DNA of 64,000 nucleotides, taken from NCBI GenBank assembly GCA_947623455.1, contig OX392527.1, positions 11,962,001 through 12,026,000 of the forward strand, written 5' to 3'. This document shows positions 11,947-24,340 of this stretch, piece after piece (position 1 is the stretch's first letter; each line of letters starts with the position of its first letter). Source of the DNA: Mimachlamys varia. Its lineage: Eukaryota > Mollusca > Bivalvia > Pectinida > Pectinidae. The notes beneath the pieces were generated by a model. That model had not been told where the DNA came from and ran no database searches. It saw only the letters and a list, made by a program, of their open reading frames with translations. A program made the translations under genes and the position numbers.

Positions 11947-12634
11947 CTCACAATAACATATAAAGTTGATAGCTCACACTGCTAGAGAGATGATGTAGTA
12001 GAGACACACACACAAAAAGTCGTAATTTTTGGTCAGGCTAGCACAATGATCAAATAACTGTCAACAAATTATGCATCATTAAAGCTGGCAGATGTTGAAT
12101 TTCTTGCAAAAATGTTTGAAGATGGTGGCTGATCCTTAAGTAAATTAAGGCTTATATCAATTTCATACTGAAAAAAATTCAAATGTTTGTCACACATTTC
12201 CATTGGTCAGTTGAATTAGGTCACGTATCTTTACATTTTGTCAACAGAGGCTTTGTTCTTCCACATAATAAGTTCACCAGCCGTCACACCTTGCTGACCA
12301 TAAATAAGTTATCAAGTCCTACACTTTTGTAATTTGTCTCCAACATTCTTCGTAGTTTGGAGACGGTTCTATCAATCGGTCTTCAAATTCTAACTAAGGT
12401 CATCCACTTGTGCCCTGATCACAATGTAATAATCCAATAAGCAGTGGTCAAAACAGTGTTTGGTCAAGCAGGTGCCCCTGGACACAGACAAATTGGCTGG
12501 TGCACATGGTGGGTACCTGAACTGATGAGCCATGTGTATCTGTGCGTATGTGTGTGTACCTGTGTGTACCATGGTACCACACCAACATGTGCTTCAATCC
12601 CACTTCTACCTCCAGCTCCAGGAAAATGACTTAC

Positions 12635-12685
12635 ACATGATGGGGAGCAAGCCTCCACCATTCCTCTCATCAACATTAACAGACA
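12635..12685 (-). CDS. exon-like segment, minus strand
   Basis: Acceptor ccttggggtacag and donor tgt|gtaagt flank 51 nt. One frame codes SVNVDERNGGGLLPIM, a protein-like composition; a second frame is also open. It does not join in phase to the exon at 11946 without creating TAG, so an exon between them or a different boundary is needed. Confidence 0.3.
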
Positions 12686-13309
12686 CTGTACCCCAAGGAC
12701 CTACATACATAGAACCCTACCAACAACCTGCATTGTCTCACTAAACCTGCTTTCATAACTTATAAATCGTGTAGGAAAACAGTTTACACATCATTTTTGA
12801 AAACAATTCTATGGTAAAGTTACACTATTCATTTTAAGCTGAAATATAAGTCAGTTGGGATAAGTAAGTAATGAAAGTCAGGCATCCCCAAACATGTTCC
12901 AAGAAAGATAACTCTTGCCAAGCCATTGAACTGAGGCTGATCTTGTACTAGAGCTACTGGTTTTTTTCTATAACTGGAAACCATAGCCAGTAAGTACATT
13001 GGTATACAACATGTATTATTAAAGTTTTCAAAAGTCAATTCAGACATAAGATCTAGACCCTGTAACAAAGCTGACACTTCTAAATTCATTTTTCAATTGA
13101 ATTCAAGGTATGATTCAATATGTAAAATATTCATATAGAGTTACAGTGTATTCAGGAAAATGTGATGCCAAAGAAATGTATAAAATGGAGGTGCAAATAT
13201 TGCAATGATTATATTTCTATTATTTGTTATGTCATTCAATTAAATTTTTTTTGTGGAGGATGTAAAAACACCATGATGATCATGAAGAAACAAACAGACT
13301 TGATCTTAC

Positions 13310-13344
13310 CTATCTGTTCCGATATGCCAGACGAAGTAACTTAT
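13310..13344 (-). CDS. exon-like segment, minus strand
   Basis: A pyrimidine-rich acceptor (cctcttttttgtggtaag) and donor ag|gtaaga enclose 35 nt with a single fully open frame, ISYFVWHIGTD. Its acceptor region resembles the 58-bp repeat at 13341-13590 immediately upstream on this strand. Confidence 0.25.
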
Positions 13345-13590
13345 CTTACCACAAAAAAGAGGTATAGATACACGTTTCAGTCACTTAACATATGTAAAAT
13401 TATCTTACCAAAATAAAGAGGTATAGATACACGTTTCAGTCACTAAACATATGTAAAATTATCTTACCACAATAAAGAGGTATAGATACACATTTCAGTC
13501 ACTTAATATATGTATATATATATATATAATTAGCTTACCACAATAAAGAGGAATACATTTTTTAGATACACATTTCAGGCACTTAATGTA
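13341..13590. repeat. 58-bp tandem repeat, four copies
   Basis: Units contain gaggtatagatacacgtttc and end in cttaccaca. A (TA)n run interrupts the third. On the minus strand each unit carries the acceptor-like segment found before the exon candidate at 13310-13344. Confidence 0.85.
13511..13530. repeat. (TA)n microsatellite
   Basis: About nine TA units inside the 58-bp repeat array. Confidence 0.8.
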
Positions 13591-14865
13591 GGCAAAATTT
13601 CAACAATTACTGGAGAGATAAATCTTTTATATATGTACCTACAAAATAGCGACAACATTAATAATTATTCAAAAATTAAAAACTGAATCACAAATATCAG
13701 GTGTAGACTTGGGTACACTGTATGCACATCAAATTATTATAAAGTAATTGCTTGGCATGCTTTGCAATATATGTATATATCAACTAATATTTCAGAACAA
13801 AATATAAACCTAAGATGATATTGCAAAAAAAAGAAATCTTGTTTGAATAAGCTCCAGGAAAATGGATGTGCAGTCTGCTCCAAAAGACGGCCATGTTTGG
13901 TAAAAACTAACCTTCAATCAATAAATGATAACTCAACTGGAGGAAAAATTAATAGTTGGTTGCTAATATAGGCAGACCATTTAGCTCATCTGTCCAACAG
14001 TATGTCCATGATGTTGATCACTTACTTTATTACACTTATATACATTTGTAACAAATTTCATGAATATCAAACTATCATAAAAGGTAGTTGATGGTGGTTC
14101 AGTGTAACACATTTGTCTTTCACCAAGGCGACCAGGATTTGATTTCTCAATTGACACAAAAAGGTTACGGGTCACTAGCTAGCTGCCCAACCATGTCAGT
14201 TTTCTCTAGGTATTAAAGTTTTCTGCAATTAGTTGGCCTGGAAAGCTTGTTCCATGATTGGTGTAAAATAAGTTTATACATAACCTATTCTTCTTTTATT
14301 CTGAGTTTTAATAGACAGCATAAAAAGGTGATTTGTTATATTGAACTCAATATAAAGTTATTGTACAGAGTGGAACTGTGATGTCGTAATACAATGCCAT
14401 AACACAAAGCTTGAAGCTGCACTAGAAATATGTCATCAATTCTGCTGACGGCAACATTTTTTTTTTTTGCCGAACACCATTTCAATATATTTTCTTGATA
14501 ACCCTTTAAAATTCTTTGAATTTCCTAAAATTCAGTTACATTTCAACTGTTTAAAAACATCCCAATATGGACCTAACATGGAGAGGAGGTAAATACCCAG
14601 AAACATTCCGTGGTAAATATATCTTTACTATCACATGAACTTCTGATAATCCTTCCTACATACTGTGTGAAGTTTCCTGTTTACATTCTGCATATACTTG
14701 TTTTGTAAACCTCACAAATATTCAATCATCTGCAATGTATTGTCAAACTACTTATCTTGGTATCATGCATGAAATTGGAATGTGACAATTTTCAAAACTA
14801 CATTGTATATGAACTTCAGAATTATGAATAAAGTAGATTGTGCCAGTACCTGCAGATTCTTCATA

Positions 14866-14873
14866 ATGATAAG
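14866..14873. repeat. hAT left target-site duplication
   Basis: atgataag, identical to the copy at 16485-16492. Confidence 0.9.
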
Positions 14874-16484
14874 TAGGGGTGTCACGATATACCGGTATAC
14901 CGGTATATTGCGATTTTTATAAATTTTGTATTGTACCGCGATACGGTAGCTACGTACCGGTATTTTACGATATTTTTACAGTTTCTGAAAAATAGTTGTT
15001 TACTCAACATTTTCCTATCTATTTCTATAACGGACAAGTACCAAACCGAATTCAGTCATGTTTACGAATCATTATTTCCTGTTTTACGTACTGAAAACGT
15101 ATCTGTCACTCAGGCGTTTGTAAGACATAGTGAATCATTTATACGAAGCGCCTATGTGAAGTAAACACAACTAAGCATGGCGGAACAAGGCCAGTTTGAA
15201 TTAGTCCCCAACAAAAAGGCAAAAAGTGATGTGTGGGGCAATTTTTGGCTCCGAATGGACAAAGACACTCACGCAATTACGGAGGGAATTGCCATTTGCA
15301 GGCACTGTGACTTATCAGTTAAATACTGTGGCGGAACGACGAATCTCACCACACACATTACACGTCATCATCCCAGATTAAAATCCCCTACGAAAAGGAA
15401 AGCAACTACAGAAAATTTTACCCCAGATAAGTCAGTAACTAAATCCAATAAACAATCTACTTTGCCGAAGGTTCTTAGCACAAAGTACTCATTTTATTAA
15501 GACCGATCCATGGCCATTACAAAATCAATTGCCAAATACATTACAGATGATCTGAGACCACTGAGTATTGTTGAAGGAGGCGGATTTAGAAAAATGATCC
15601 AAACACTCGATCCTCGTTATAGCATTCCCGGAAGAACGTATTTCTCACAAACTATAATTCCTCAGATGTACGAAGAGACTGTGAGCAAAGTAAAATCGAG
15701 TCTCTCTAGTGCTAGCAAGGTAGCACTAACTACTGATTGATGGACCAGTAGGGCCTGAGACAGTGGACAAACTTATTTATTTGAAGAAGAATTCTGAGCT
15801 GTAAAATATGTTAGCTGGTTTGAGCTAAAAATAATTTGCTCTATCTTTATTTTTATTTACATTTTTATTTGACATTTTATTTTCGTGCAATTATTTTGGA
15901 CATCCTATGTCCGGTAGATCTCAGGTGGTGATCTCTAGTCGTTTTTTATTTTAGTATGGTCCTGGAAATAAAACATTCCATTTATTTGAAGCATTTTTAC
16001 AGATTGAACTGGATCTAGTAATTTGACAGTTACTCCATGTTTGATTTCCAGACATGGTAGATTTGACTTCCTGTGTTCAGCAAGTTTGGACATTCCATGT
16101 CATTTGATCTCAAGTAGTGATCATTGTCTTCTGTTTTACTACAGACTGTGTGAACTGAATAAAATAAAACAAACCATGTCATAAATTTAAAGTTTAATTG
16201 ATTAGTTACAAATTATTGCAACTTAAAGTGTAGGATGCACTTTTATTACAAAAATGAAAAGGGTCTAATAAACTGAAAACCAAATTTAAACCACAGAGAA
16301 AAATGTTAGAAACGTGGAAAAACTAAATATAATGTAGCTAGAAAACTCTGCATATTTATTCATTACAAAATGTAGAAACAAACTTAAGAATTTTAAAGGC
16401 AATATATCGTGGTACGTATTGCAATACACTCTTCTTATATCGCAATATATCGTGGTACGCTATAAGCGTATCGTGACACCCCTA
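14874..16484 (+). mobile_element. hAT superfamily DNA transposon, internally shortened
   Basis: Both ends carry the inverted repeat taggggtgtcacgat, followed by further palindromic subterminal sequence (ataccggtataccgg on the left, cgcaatatatcg on the right). The element is flanked by perfect 8-bp direct repeats atgataag at 14866-14873 and 16485-16492, the hAT target-site duplication length. It is 1,611 bp and encodes only the N-terminal part of a BED-finger transposase, so it is not self-mobile. The near-perfect ends suggest recent insertion. Confidence 0.9.
15177..15762 (+). pseudogene. truncated BED zinc-finger hAT transposase (ZBED-like)
   Basis: The ATG at 15177 opens a frame with a BED finger: DVWGNFWLRM, then ICRHC (Cys-x2-Cys) and NLTTHITRHHP (His-rich end). 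The frame is interrupted by TAA at 15498-15500, continues in the same frame as ITKSIAKYITDDLRPLS and a segment typical of hAT transposases (DPRYSIPGRTYFSQ), and stops at TGA 15738-15740 inside a TTD-x-WTS motif, where hAT proteins normally carry a residue instead of a stop. The rest of the catalytic domain is absent, presumably deleted. Inactive as a transposase; the BED finger could still bind the ends if expressed. Confidence 0.8.
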
Positions 16485-16492
16485 ATGATAAG
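16485..16492. repeat. hAT right target-site duplication
   Basis: atgataag, identical to the copy at 14866-14873. Confidence 0.9.
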
Positions 16493-17539
16493 TAATTGAA
16501 AACCATTCTCTCTCAATATATCCAAACAGATATGATCATCTCCATTACTGTATCCGTAAGAACCTAGTTATCTCCCATTCCTTATCATTGCCGCTAGCTA
16601 TATATAGAAATGATGGTAATTCACTGAACTCCAAACAGCTTCTGAGAAGTATATATATAGACCATGCTATCAAATGGAGCTCAAGAACTAGATCTGTCTA
16701 AGTAAGAATAATATAGTAACAAATTGTGACTGCCCAATAGTCATAGTTGAGCTATCTACAGTTGGTAAAAGATTCTCATTTTCATTTTTATTTTTTGTTT
16801 GATACTGTTGCAATGCAATTCTTTGATACTAGAGGCATTCAAGCACGTCATGGTAATGTAAGTACTGTGTATAGATCAGATACCCAAACATACTGTGTTT
16901 ATTACAGTCAAATAATATAAAGCAGAATGAAACCATGGCCACTTGGTCAAGTATATGTCCAGCTAAAAAGATATCCTTAGCAATAACTTGATAAATCAAT
17001 GATTTCTATTTTCAGCAACAGTGACCTTGACCTTTCGTTGACCTACAAACCTAGTGTGAGATTTGTGCAGTGGTTTGTTTATAGAATCCTATGTACACTT
17101 AGGAGTGGTTTTGACCTCTCATGAAACACACTTTATGTCAATAGGGTTCTTCCTCCTCCTGGCACAACCTACAAACCATGATTCAGTGCAATCATTCATT
17201 CCCTGTAATCCTATTCCTAGCAACAGAAACTTAACCTTCGACCTTTTCCAAAGCACATTTGAACTGACTATGGTACATTAATATTTTATTTCCCCTTTCT
17301 TTTATGGCGACTTACATATTAAGACTGAGATAACACTTTCAATGATCTTAAATTTCACAGTTAGTATCATGAGGAGAACACTTTAAATGTTGTGAGACAA
17401 TAAAGGATGTGCAAACAATGATTACATAATGTGTGACCATGTCAAATGATGAAATACAGTTACAATGTATATATTTACACCTCTCCCATCTTGGGCTTAT
17501 TAATCTCTGACTGCGAATATATTAGCGTATACGCAATGA
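16493..17539. other. single-copy sequence, nothing recognised
   Basis: AT-rich, with a 72-codon open frame on the + strand (17063-17281) that lacks supporting splice sites or family resemblance. Confidence 0.5.
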
Positions 17540-17815
17540 AAAAAGGCTCGGCAGATTGATATTTGTTCAAATATGGCGTCATTCCCGCTTCAGAACAATA
17601 ACTATTTGCTGTCGGTCATTGTTTGGTTCTTTCAAGATTTTGAAACATGGAACATATACGGAATACCTTTGCCTGATTAAACAATAAATGGTTTATGGCA
17701 AAATTTTGATTCCAATGATACACATTCGAAATTCTTTGACGGTAACGCAAACATGGTGGCGCCCTGCAGTCGTGACGTCCGACTTCGAACCGCGTCACAA
17801 CCAGATCAATGTTGA
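17540..17815. promoter_or_regulatory. CpG-bearing pocket, possible promoter
   Basis: Unusually CpG-rich for this window, with a CRE-like gtgacgtcc, gtggcgcc and atggcgtcat. On the minus strand gcgccaccATG is a perfect Kozak context but opens only a 25-codon frame (MFALPSKNFE...). It abuts the 29-bp minisatellite. It may be a promoter or first exon on the minus strand; evidence is thin. Confidence 0.25.
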
Positions 17816-20800
17816 TGAGTTTGGTGCCCTGTTGTGAGGGTTGGTGAGTGGGGTGCTCTGTTGTGAGGGTTGGTGAGTGGGGTGCTCTATTGTGAAGGTT
17901 GGTGAGTGGGGTGCTCTGTTGTGAGGGTTGGTGAGTGGGGTGCTCTATTGTGAAGGTTGGTGAGTGGGGTGCTCTGTTGTGAGGGTGAATGAGTGGGGTG
18001 CTCTGTTGTGAGGGTGGATGAGTGGGGGGCTCTATTGTGAGGATTGGTGAGTGGGGTGCTCTGTTGTGAGGGTTGGTGAGTGGGGTGCTCTATTGTGAGG
18101 GTTGGTGAGTGGGGTGCTCTGTTGTGAGGGTTGGTGAGTGGGGTGCTCTATTGTGAAGGTTGGTGAGTGGGGTGCTCTGTTGTGAGGGTTGGTGAGTGGG
18201 GTGCTCTATTGTGAGGGTTGGTGAGTGGGGTGCTCTGTTGTGAGGGTTGGTGAGTGGGGTGCTCTATTGTGAAGGTTGGTGAGTGGGGTGCTCTGTTGTG
18301 AGGGTTGGTGAGTGGGGGGCTCTGTTGTGAGGGTTGGCGAGTGGGGTGCTCTGTTGTGAGGGTTGGTGAGTGGGGTGCTCTATTGTGAAGGTTGGTGAGT
18401 GGGGTGCTCTGTTGTGAGGGTTGGTGAGTGGGGTGCTCTATTGTGAAGGTTGGTGAGTGGGGTGCTCTGTTGTGAGGGTGAATGAGTGGGGTGCTCTGTT
18501 GTGAGGGTGGATGAGTGGGGGGCTCTGTTGTGAGGGTTGGCGAGTGGGATGGTCTGTTGTGGGGGTTGGTGAGTGGGATGGTCTGTTGTGAGGGTTGGTG
18601 AGTGGGGTGCTCTGTTGTGAGGGTTGGTGAGTGGGGTGCTCTGTTGTGAGGGTTGGTGAGTGGGGTGCTCTATTGTGAAGGTTGGTGAGTGGGGTGCTCT
18701 GTTGTGAGGGTTGGTGAGTGGGGTGCTCTATTGTGAAGGTTGGTGAGTGGGGTGCTCTGTTGTGAGGGTTGGTGAGTGGGGTGCTCTATTATGAGGGTTG
18801 GTGAGTGGGGTGCTCTGTTGTGAGGGTTGGTGAGTGGGGTGCTCTATTGTGAAGGTTGGTGAGTGGGGTGCTCTGTTGTGAGGGTTGGTGAGTGGGGGGC
18901 TCTGTTGTGAGGGTTGGCGAGTGGGGTGCTCTGTTGTGAGGGTTGGTGAGTGGGGTGCTCTATTGTGAAGGTTGGTGAGTGGGGTGCTCTGTTGTGAGGG
19001 TTGGTGAGTGGGGTGCTCTATTGTGAAGGTTGGTGAGTGGGGTGCTCTGTTGTGAGGGTGAATGAGTGGGGTGCTCTGTTGTGAGGGTGGATGAGTGGGG
19101 GGCTCTGTTGTGAGGGTTGGCGAGTGGGATGGTCTGTTGTGGGGGTTGGTGAGTGGGATGGTCTGTTGTGAGGGTTGGTGAGTGAGGGGCTCTGTTTTGA
19201 GGGTTGGTGAGTGGGGTGCTCTGTTGTGAGGGTTTGTGAGTGTGATGCTCTGTTGTGAGGGTTGGTGAGTGGGGTGCTCTGTTGTGAGGGTTGGTGAGTG
19301 GGATGGTCTGTTGTGAGGGTTGGTGAGTGAGGGGCTCTGTTTTGAGGGTTGGTGAGTGGGGGGGGGGGCTCTGTTGTGAGGGTTAGTGAGTGGGATGGTC
19401 TGTTGTGAGGGTTGGTGAGTGAGGGGCTCTGTTGTGAGGGATGGTGAGTGGGGTGCTCTGTTATGAGGGTTGGTGAGTGGGGGGCTCTGTTGTGAGGGTT
19501 GGTGAGTGGGGGGCTCTGTTGTGAGGGTGGATGAGAGGGGTACTCTGTTGTGAGGGTTGGTGAGTGAGGGGCTCTGTTGTGAGGGATGGTGAGTGGGGTG
19601 CTCTGTTGTGAGGGTTGGTGAGTGGGGGGCTCTGTTGTGAGGGTTGGTGAGTGGGTGCTCTGTTGTGAGGGTTGTTGAGAGGGGTGCTCTGTTGTGAGGG
19701 TTGATGAGAGGGGTGTTCTGTTGTGAGGATTGTTGAGTGGGGTGCTCTGTTGTGAGGGTTGGTGAGTGGGGTGCTCTGTTGTGAGGGTTGGTGAGTGGGG
19801 TGCTCTGTTTTGAGGGTTGGTGAGTGGGGTGCTCTGTTGTGAAGGTTGGTGAGTTGGGTGCTCTGTTGTGAGGGTTGGTGAGTGGGGTGTTCTGTTGTGA
19901 GGGTGGATGAGTGGGGCTCTGTTGTGAGGGTTGATAAGTGGGGTGCTCTGTTGTGAGGGTTGGTGAGTGGGGTGCTCTGTTGTGAGGGTTGGTGAGTGGG
20001 GTGCTCTGTTGTGAGGGTTGATGAGTGGGTTGCTCTGTTGTGAGGGTTGGTGAGTGGGGTGCTCTGTTGTGAGGGTTGATGAGTGGGTTGTTCTGTTGTG
20101 AGGGTTGGTGAGTAGGGTGCTCTGTTGTGAGGGTTGATGAGTGGGTTGCTCTGTTGTGAGGGTTGGTGAGTGGGGTGCTCTGTTGTGAGGGTTGATGAGT
20201 GGATTGCTCTGTTGTGAGGGTTGGTGAGTGGGTGCTCTGTTGGGAGGGTTAATGAATGGGTTACTCTGTTGTGAGGGTTGGTGAGTGGGGGGCTCTGTTG
20301 TGAGGGTTGGTGAGTGGGGTGCTCTGTTGTGAGGGTTGGTGAGTGGGTGCTCTGTTGTGAGGGTTGATGAGTGGGTTGCTCTGTTGTGAAGGTTGATGAG
20401 TGGGTTGCTCTGTTGTGAGGGTTGGTGAGTGGGGTGCTCTGTTGTGAGGGTTGATGAATGGGTTACTCTGTTGTGAGGGTTGAAGAGTTGGGGGCTCTGT
20501 TGTGGGGGTTGGTGAGTGGGGGGCTCTGTTGTGAGGGTTGGTGAGTGGGTGCTCTGTTGTGAGGGTTGGTGAGTGGGGTGCTCTGTTGTGAGGGTTGGTG
20601 AGTGGGTGCTCTGTTGTGAGGGTTGGTGAATGGGTTACTCTGTTGTGAGGGTTGAAGAGTTGGGTGCTCTGTAGTGAGGGTTGGTGAGTGGGGTGTTCTG
20701 TTGTGAGGATTGGTGAGTGGGTGCTCTGTTGTGAGGGTTGGTGAGTGGGGGGGCTCTGTTGTGAGGGTTGGTGAGTGGGGGGCTCTGTTGTGAGGGTTTT
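17816..20800. repeat. 29-bp minisatellite, about 100 copies
   Basis: Unit ggttggtgagtggggtgctc then tgttgtgag. The left half alternates two variants (tctgttgtgaggg and tctattgtgaagg), a 58-bp dimer. A block of rare variants at about 18311-18600 recurs exactly 580 bp (20 units) later. The right half is more diverged. GGG/GGGG runs give quadruplex potential. Confidence 0.97.
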
Positions 20801-21149
20801 GTGGATAGGAAGGTCACTTAGTAAAGTTGTATGACTAATTCACATACACTGAAAATAGCATGCAATCATCAAGAGCATGTGGCAGAACATTAATGTAATT
20901 AAACAGTTCTTTGTCCAGTTCTTCAGTCTACACCTATGGAATTTGATCCAAAGTTTTAGCATGCGAACAAAACAATTAAAATGGACTGACAACCAATTAA
21001 TTTTTGTCATTTCTGATTTGTCAGAAGATTATAATTATAACAATAAATATAACTAGAGCTGTAAGTCAAATGGCTAATTAATATCCCTGCTTCCTATCAT
21101 AAGTTGATGTGTCAGTGTCACACACCACCAAGGATGCTCACCTTCACCT

Positions 21150-22215
21150 AATCTCTAACATTCTTGTGTAGTTTAATTTCAATGAAATTGTTTCACATGT
21201 TTAGGAGTTGTGCAGACAAATATGTATACAAAAATCTTGTATAGTGACCTGGTTACCATAGCAACCAAATGTTATGCTAAATAAACCTGCATGCACATCT
21301 ACGTAACGTCATGCTACCACAATTGGTACGTTACCCCGTTTGGTACATGGTCAGAAAATTATGGAAACATTTTTGAAAATAATATTTCAGCATTTTCCTT
21401 TGACAGCATGACAAAATAGATATTTTTCAGCATTATTACCAAATATTTTTATTTTCTGTTACAATTTACAACTTCACAATAACATCAAAGTAAAACTATC
21501 AGAAAACCAGTAAAAAATGCAGTGCATCAACAAAAATTTGGAAATCTGGTCCTCATATTATTATGACTGTATACGTATAATATCAAAGTGGGTATGTATG
21601 ACTGTAGTCCAATATGGTATTTAAAAAGTACAGTGTAAGTATATTCTGTTGCAATAGGAACATCTATATCAGTCAAAATAGTAACAAATACCATAGCTTA
21701 TGATATGGTGTACCAATTTGGGTACTTATCACGGCTAAATAATGGATAAAATATCCACTTTTATTTTGCTTTCAAAATTAAATCACCTAGGATGATCATT
21801 TTTTCTGAAAATGAACCAACATAAAATGTTTTTAGTCTTTGTCAAAAACTAAGAAATTTTCCGGGTACAAAATCCTATTTTGTAAAGATCACTGAAAAAA
21901 CTGTCAAAATTGTACCAATATGTGGTTTGGTGACGTTAGTCCTTAATATTCCTCTGTAGTTTCATCGAAATCGGTTTCCAAGTTTAGGAGGAATTGACCA
22001 GACAAGATTTTACACAAAAATCTATGTCTAGTGATCTGGTTACCATGACAACCAAAATTTCTGTTGAAAAAAAAAAACAAAAAACCCTGCATGCACATCT
22101 ACATATGGTCCCTAACATTCCTGTGCAGTTTCATTGAATCGGTACACAGATTTAGGAAGAGTTGTCTGGCATGGACAAGATATATATACAGACAAATGGA
22201 CCAAAAGACAAGACA
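21150..22215. repeat. diverged copies of a dispersed repeat
   Basis: Three related blocks at about 21150-21310, 21940-22105 and 22105-22200 share a segment like cctgtgcagtttcattgaa, then tttaggagg, a 'gtgacctggttaccat' motif and 'gcatgcacatctac'. Copies are 15-30 percent different by eye. The 630 bp between the first two show no feature I recognise. Confidence 0.5.
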
Positions 22216-22216
22216 A

Positions 22217-24340
22217 CCTGATTCCAGTGTAAATACATCCCCTCCCCCAACTTTGTTGCAGGGGGGTATATTAAGGGTATCTCTAAAAACAGACTATAGT
22301 ATGCCCATCATAAATTGAATTAAAATTTATCTGTATCAAGCAGACACTGTTTGAGCAAATGAATAAAGGGACATAACTCCATTACTTATGGTCTGATTTA
22401 GGTCCGTGGTTTCAATATCTGGAGTAGTTTTCAATGAATTAACTTCAAATTTCATAGGAATTAGGCTCACTCAATTACTTATGTATGCTAATTGCTAACT
22501 GAAATAATCGGACCGTAATTGATGGGTTATCAAACTTGTCTAAGCCCTAAAACTCTCCTTTTCATTGATGAATACATAACAATAGTGGTATATTTATTTT
22601 TGTAATTCAAATGAAAACCATGGACTGACCAAATCTAGCATGACTTTTCAATGAAATCTTTAACTTGCTGCCACTTTGTCCTTGTATCAAATTCTGACAA
22701 TGCTTCACAACACACTTCAGGCTCATGTCAGCCAGCTATGAAATACCATGTTAAGCTGACTTTTGTGGTACATGTACTATCCTCTGATTTATATGCTGCA
22801 CATTAAATATTATCTTCAGGAGGTGTCAGCATCATGTCGGACCTATTTTCTTACCTTCTAGTTTCTGTTGGCTACACTTTACAATGGATCACTTCCAAAC
22901 AAACATGTTTCTGAAATGAACACAAAAATAGCATGTGTACATGAATATCTTTTATGAATATTATATCAGAACTCTCCTTTATGATAAGAAGTTAATATTT
23001 TCACTAGTTGTTAACCATACTTATTTTTAATGTAATATTATAATACTACATTAACAGATCACAATCAGCACCAAGGCATGTAACACATTGAGCTTTTAAA
23101 TATTGCACAACAAAATCAATCTAAGGACTAGACAACTTTGTTTTGAACTCTGGCACAAGAATAAAATCCACATTAAATCAAATTTGATGACATATTTTGT
23201 AATTTTGTAATTTCTTTTCACTAAGTTATCTCAATACTACACTTGACTACAACAGTAATGGCAGATATTGTGCCAAATTTGACAGAAATATTGTAATTCA
23301 AATGTTTGGTCATACCGGACATGTTCATCATTGACTTGAGAATAAGTCAAATGACACAATAAAAACTTATACTAAACAGTTTTACCTAGACAGGTAGTCA
23401 GAAAAAACGGCTAATTACGCATGCTGAGACTGGCTGATTTATTTTCCCCCTCTTATTTTTATCAGCAACCACTCTGTCATTAGAGGGTTTGCCAAAATGA
23501 CCATCAAGGCGTGAGCCGTCATGGTTAAGAGATTTTAAAGGACAGTTGTGCTGTAAATTGATGACATTGGTATAAATAGACTTCACACGATTGTGAATCT
23601 ACATTGTAAATAACCAATGCTTTGATTAATATTTATGTTTCTGGTAATTTCGCCAAGTGAAACTGTAGTCCGACAAGAAATATATAATTTGAACCAGTGA
23701 TCCAGAATCTAAAATTGAAAGTTATTTGCACCTATCTTTGTATGTTATGAAGTCTACCCACTTGAATTAATGATTGTGATGAGTGACTGTGATTACCCAT
23801 CATAAAATTTCCAATAGGAAATTTAAACAGCGACATTCATTTCGGACAACTGAAATAAGTCAATGTGCACGATACACATTGACCATTTCTTCACTATTGA
23901 GTTTCTCTCTATACAGTGGCCACTAACAAATCTTATGATTGAACACCAACACTGAAATAGTTAATGATTCATGATCACCTGTGTGCTGAACGATAAACTA
24001 TATAGTGTGCATCGAGTTTGACGGCATATTCAGAACGTGTCAGCTCTCCTCTTATATAGTAACAGTCTAAAAGAGTACAAAACGGCGAATACATGATTCA
24101 TATATAACACACGGAATGTTATATACTGCATTTCGTTGAAAGCATCCTAATAACTAATACACACATAACATACAGGTAATATGATAAGGGGGGAAGGACA
24201 GATAAATAAAGTACTCCTCTGATAAATGTATCATAAATTTGGTGATGGCTGGGTGTCGAAAATAATTTTGCTAATGTGTTATTGATCAACTATTAGAATG
24301 AGCATCCAAAATTGTTTTTATGGTGTAAAATGAAGGTAAC
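22217..24340. other. single-copy sequence around the candidate 5' UTR exon
   Basis: Contains the minus-strand exon at 22855-22910 and a dispersed-repeat-like motif (gggacataactcc) near 22370. Otherwise nothing recognised. Confidence 0.45.
22855..22910 (-). other. candidate 5' UTR exon, minus strand
   Basis: On the minus strand a strong acceptor (tgttcatttcag) and donor (aag|gtaaga) enclose 56 nt that contain stops in all three frames, so it cannot be an internal coding exon. A short upstream ORF starts at an ATG near its 5' end. It lies between the promoter cluster at 24.4 kb and the minus-strand exon chain at 3.5-13.3 kb, as expected for a 5' UTR exon of that gene. No transcript evidence. 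Confidence 0.3.

Noticed and set aside
12235..12289. Exon-like minus-strand segment coding VTAGELIMWKNKASVDK
   Set aside because: The acceptor lacks a pyrimidine tract and the donor (gtaaag) leads to no in-phase good acceptor at the next exon. Kept only as a possibility.
12829..13089. 86-codon minus-strand open frame with protein-like composition
   Set aside because: No convincing donor or acceptor pair and no in-phase link to the neighbouring exon candidates; such a length can arise by chance in this much AT-rich DNA.
17616..17798. 60-codon minus-strand open frame beside the 29-bp array
   Set aside because: It depends on a non-ATG start, and no splice partner was found; noted only within the possible promoter entry.
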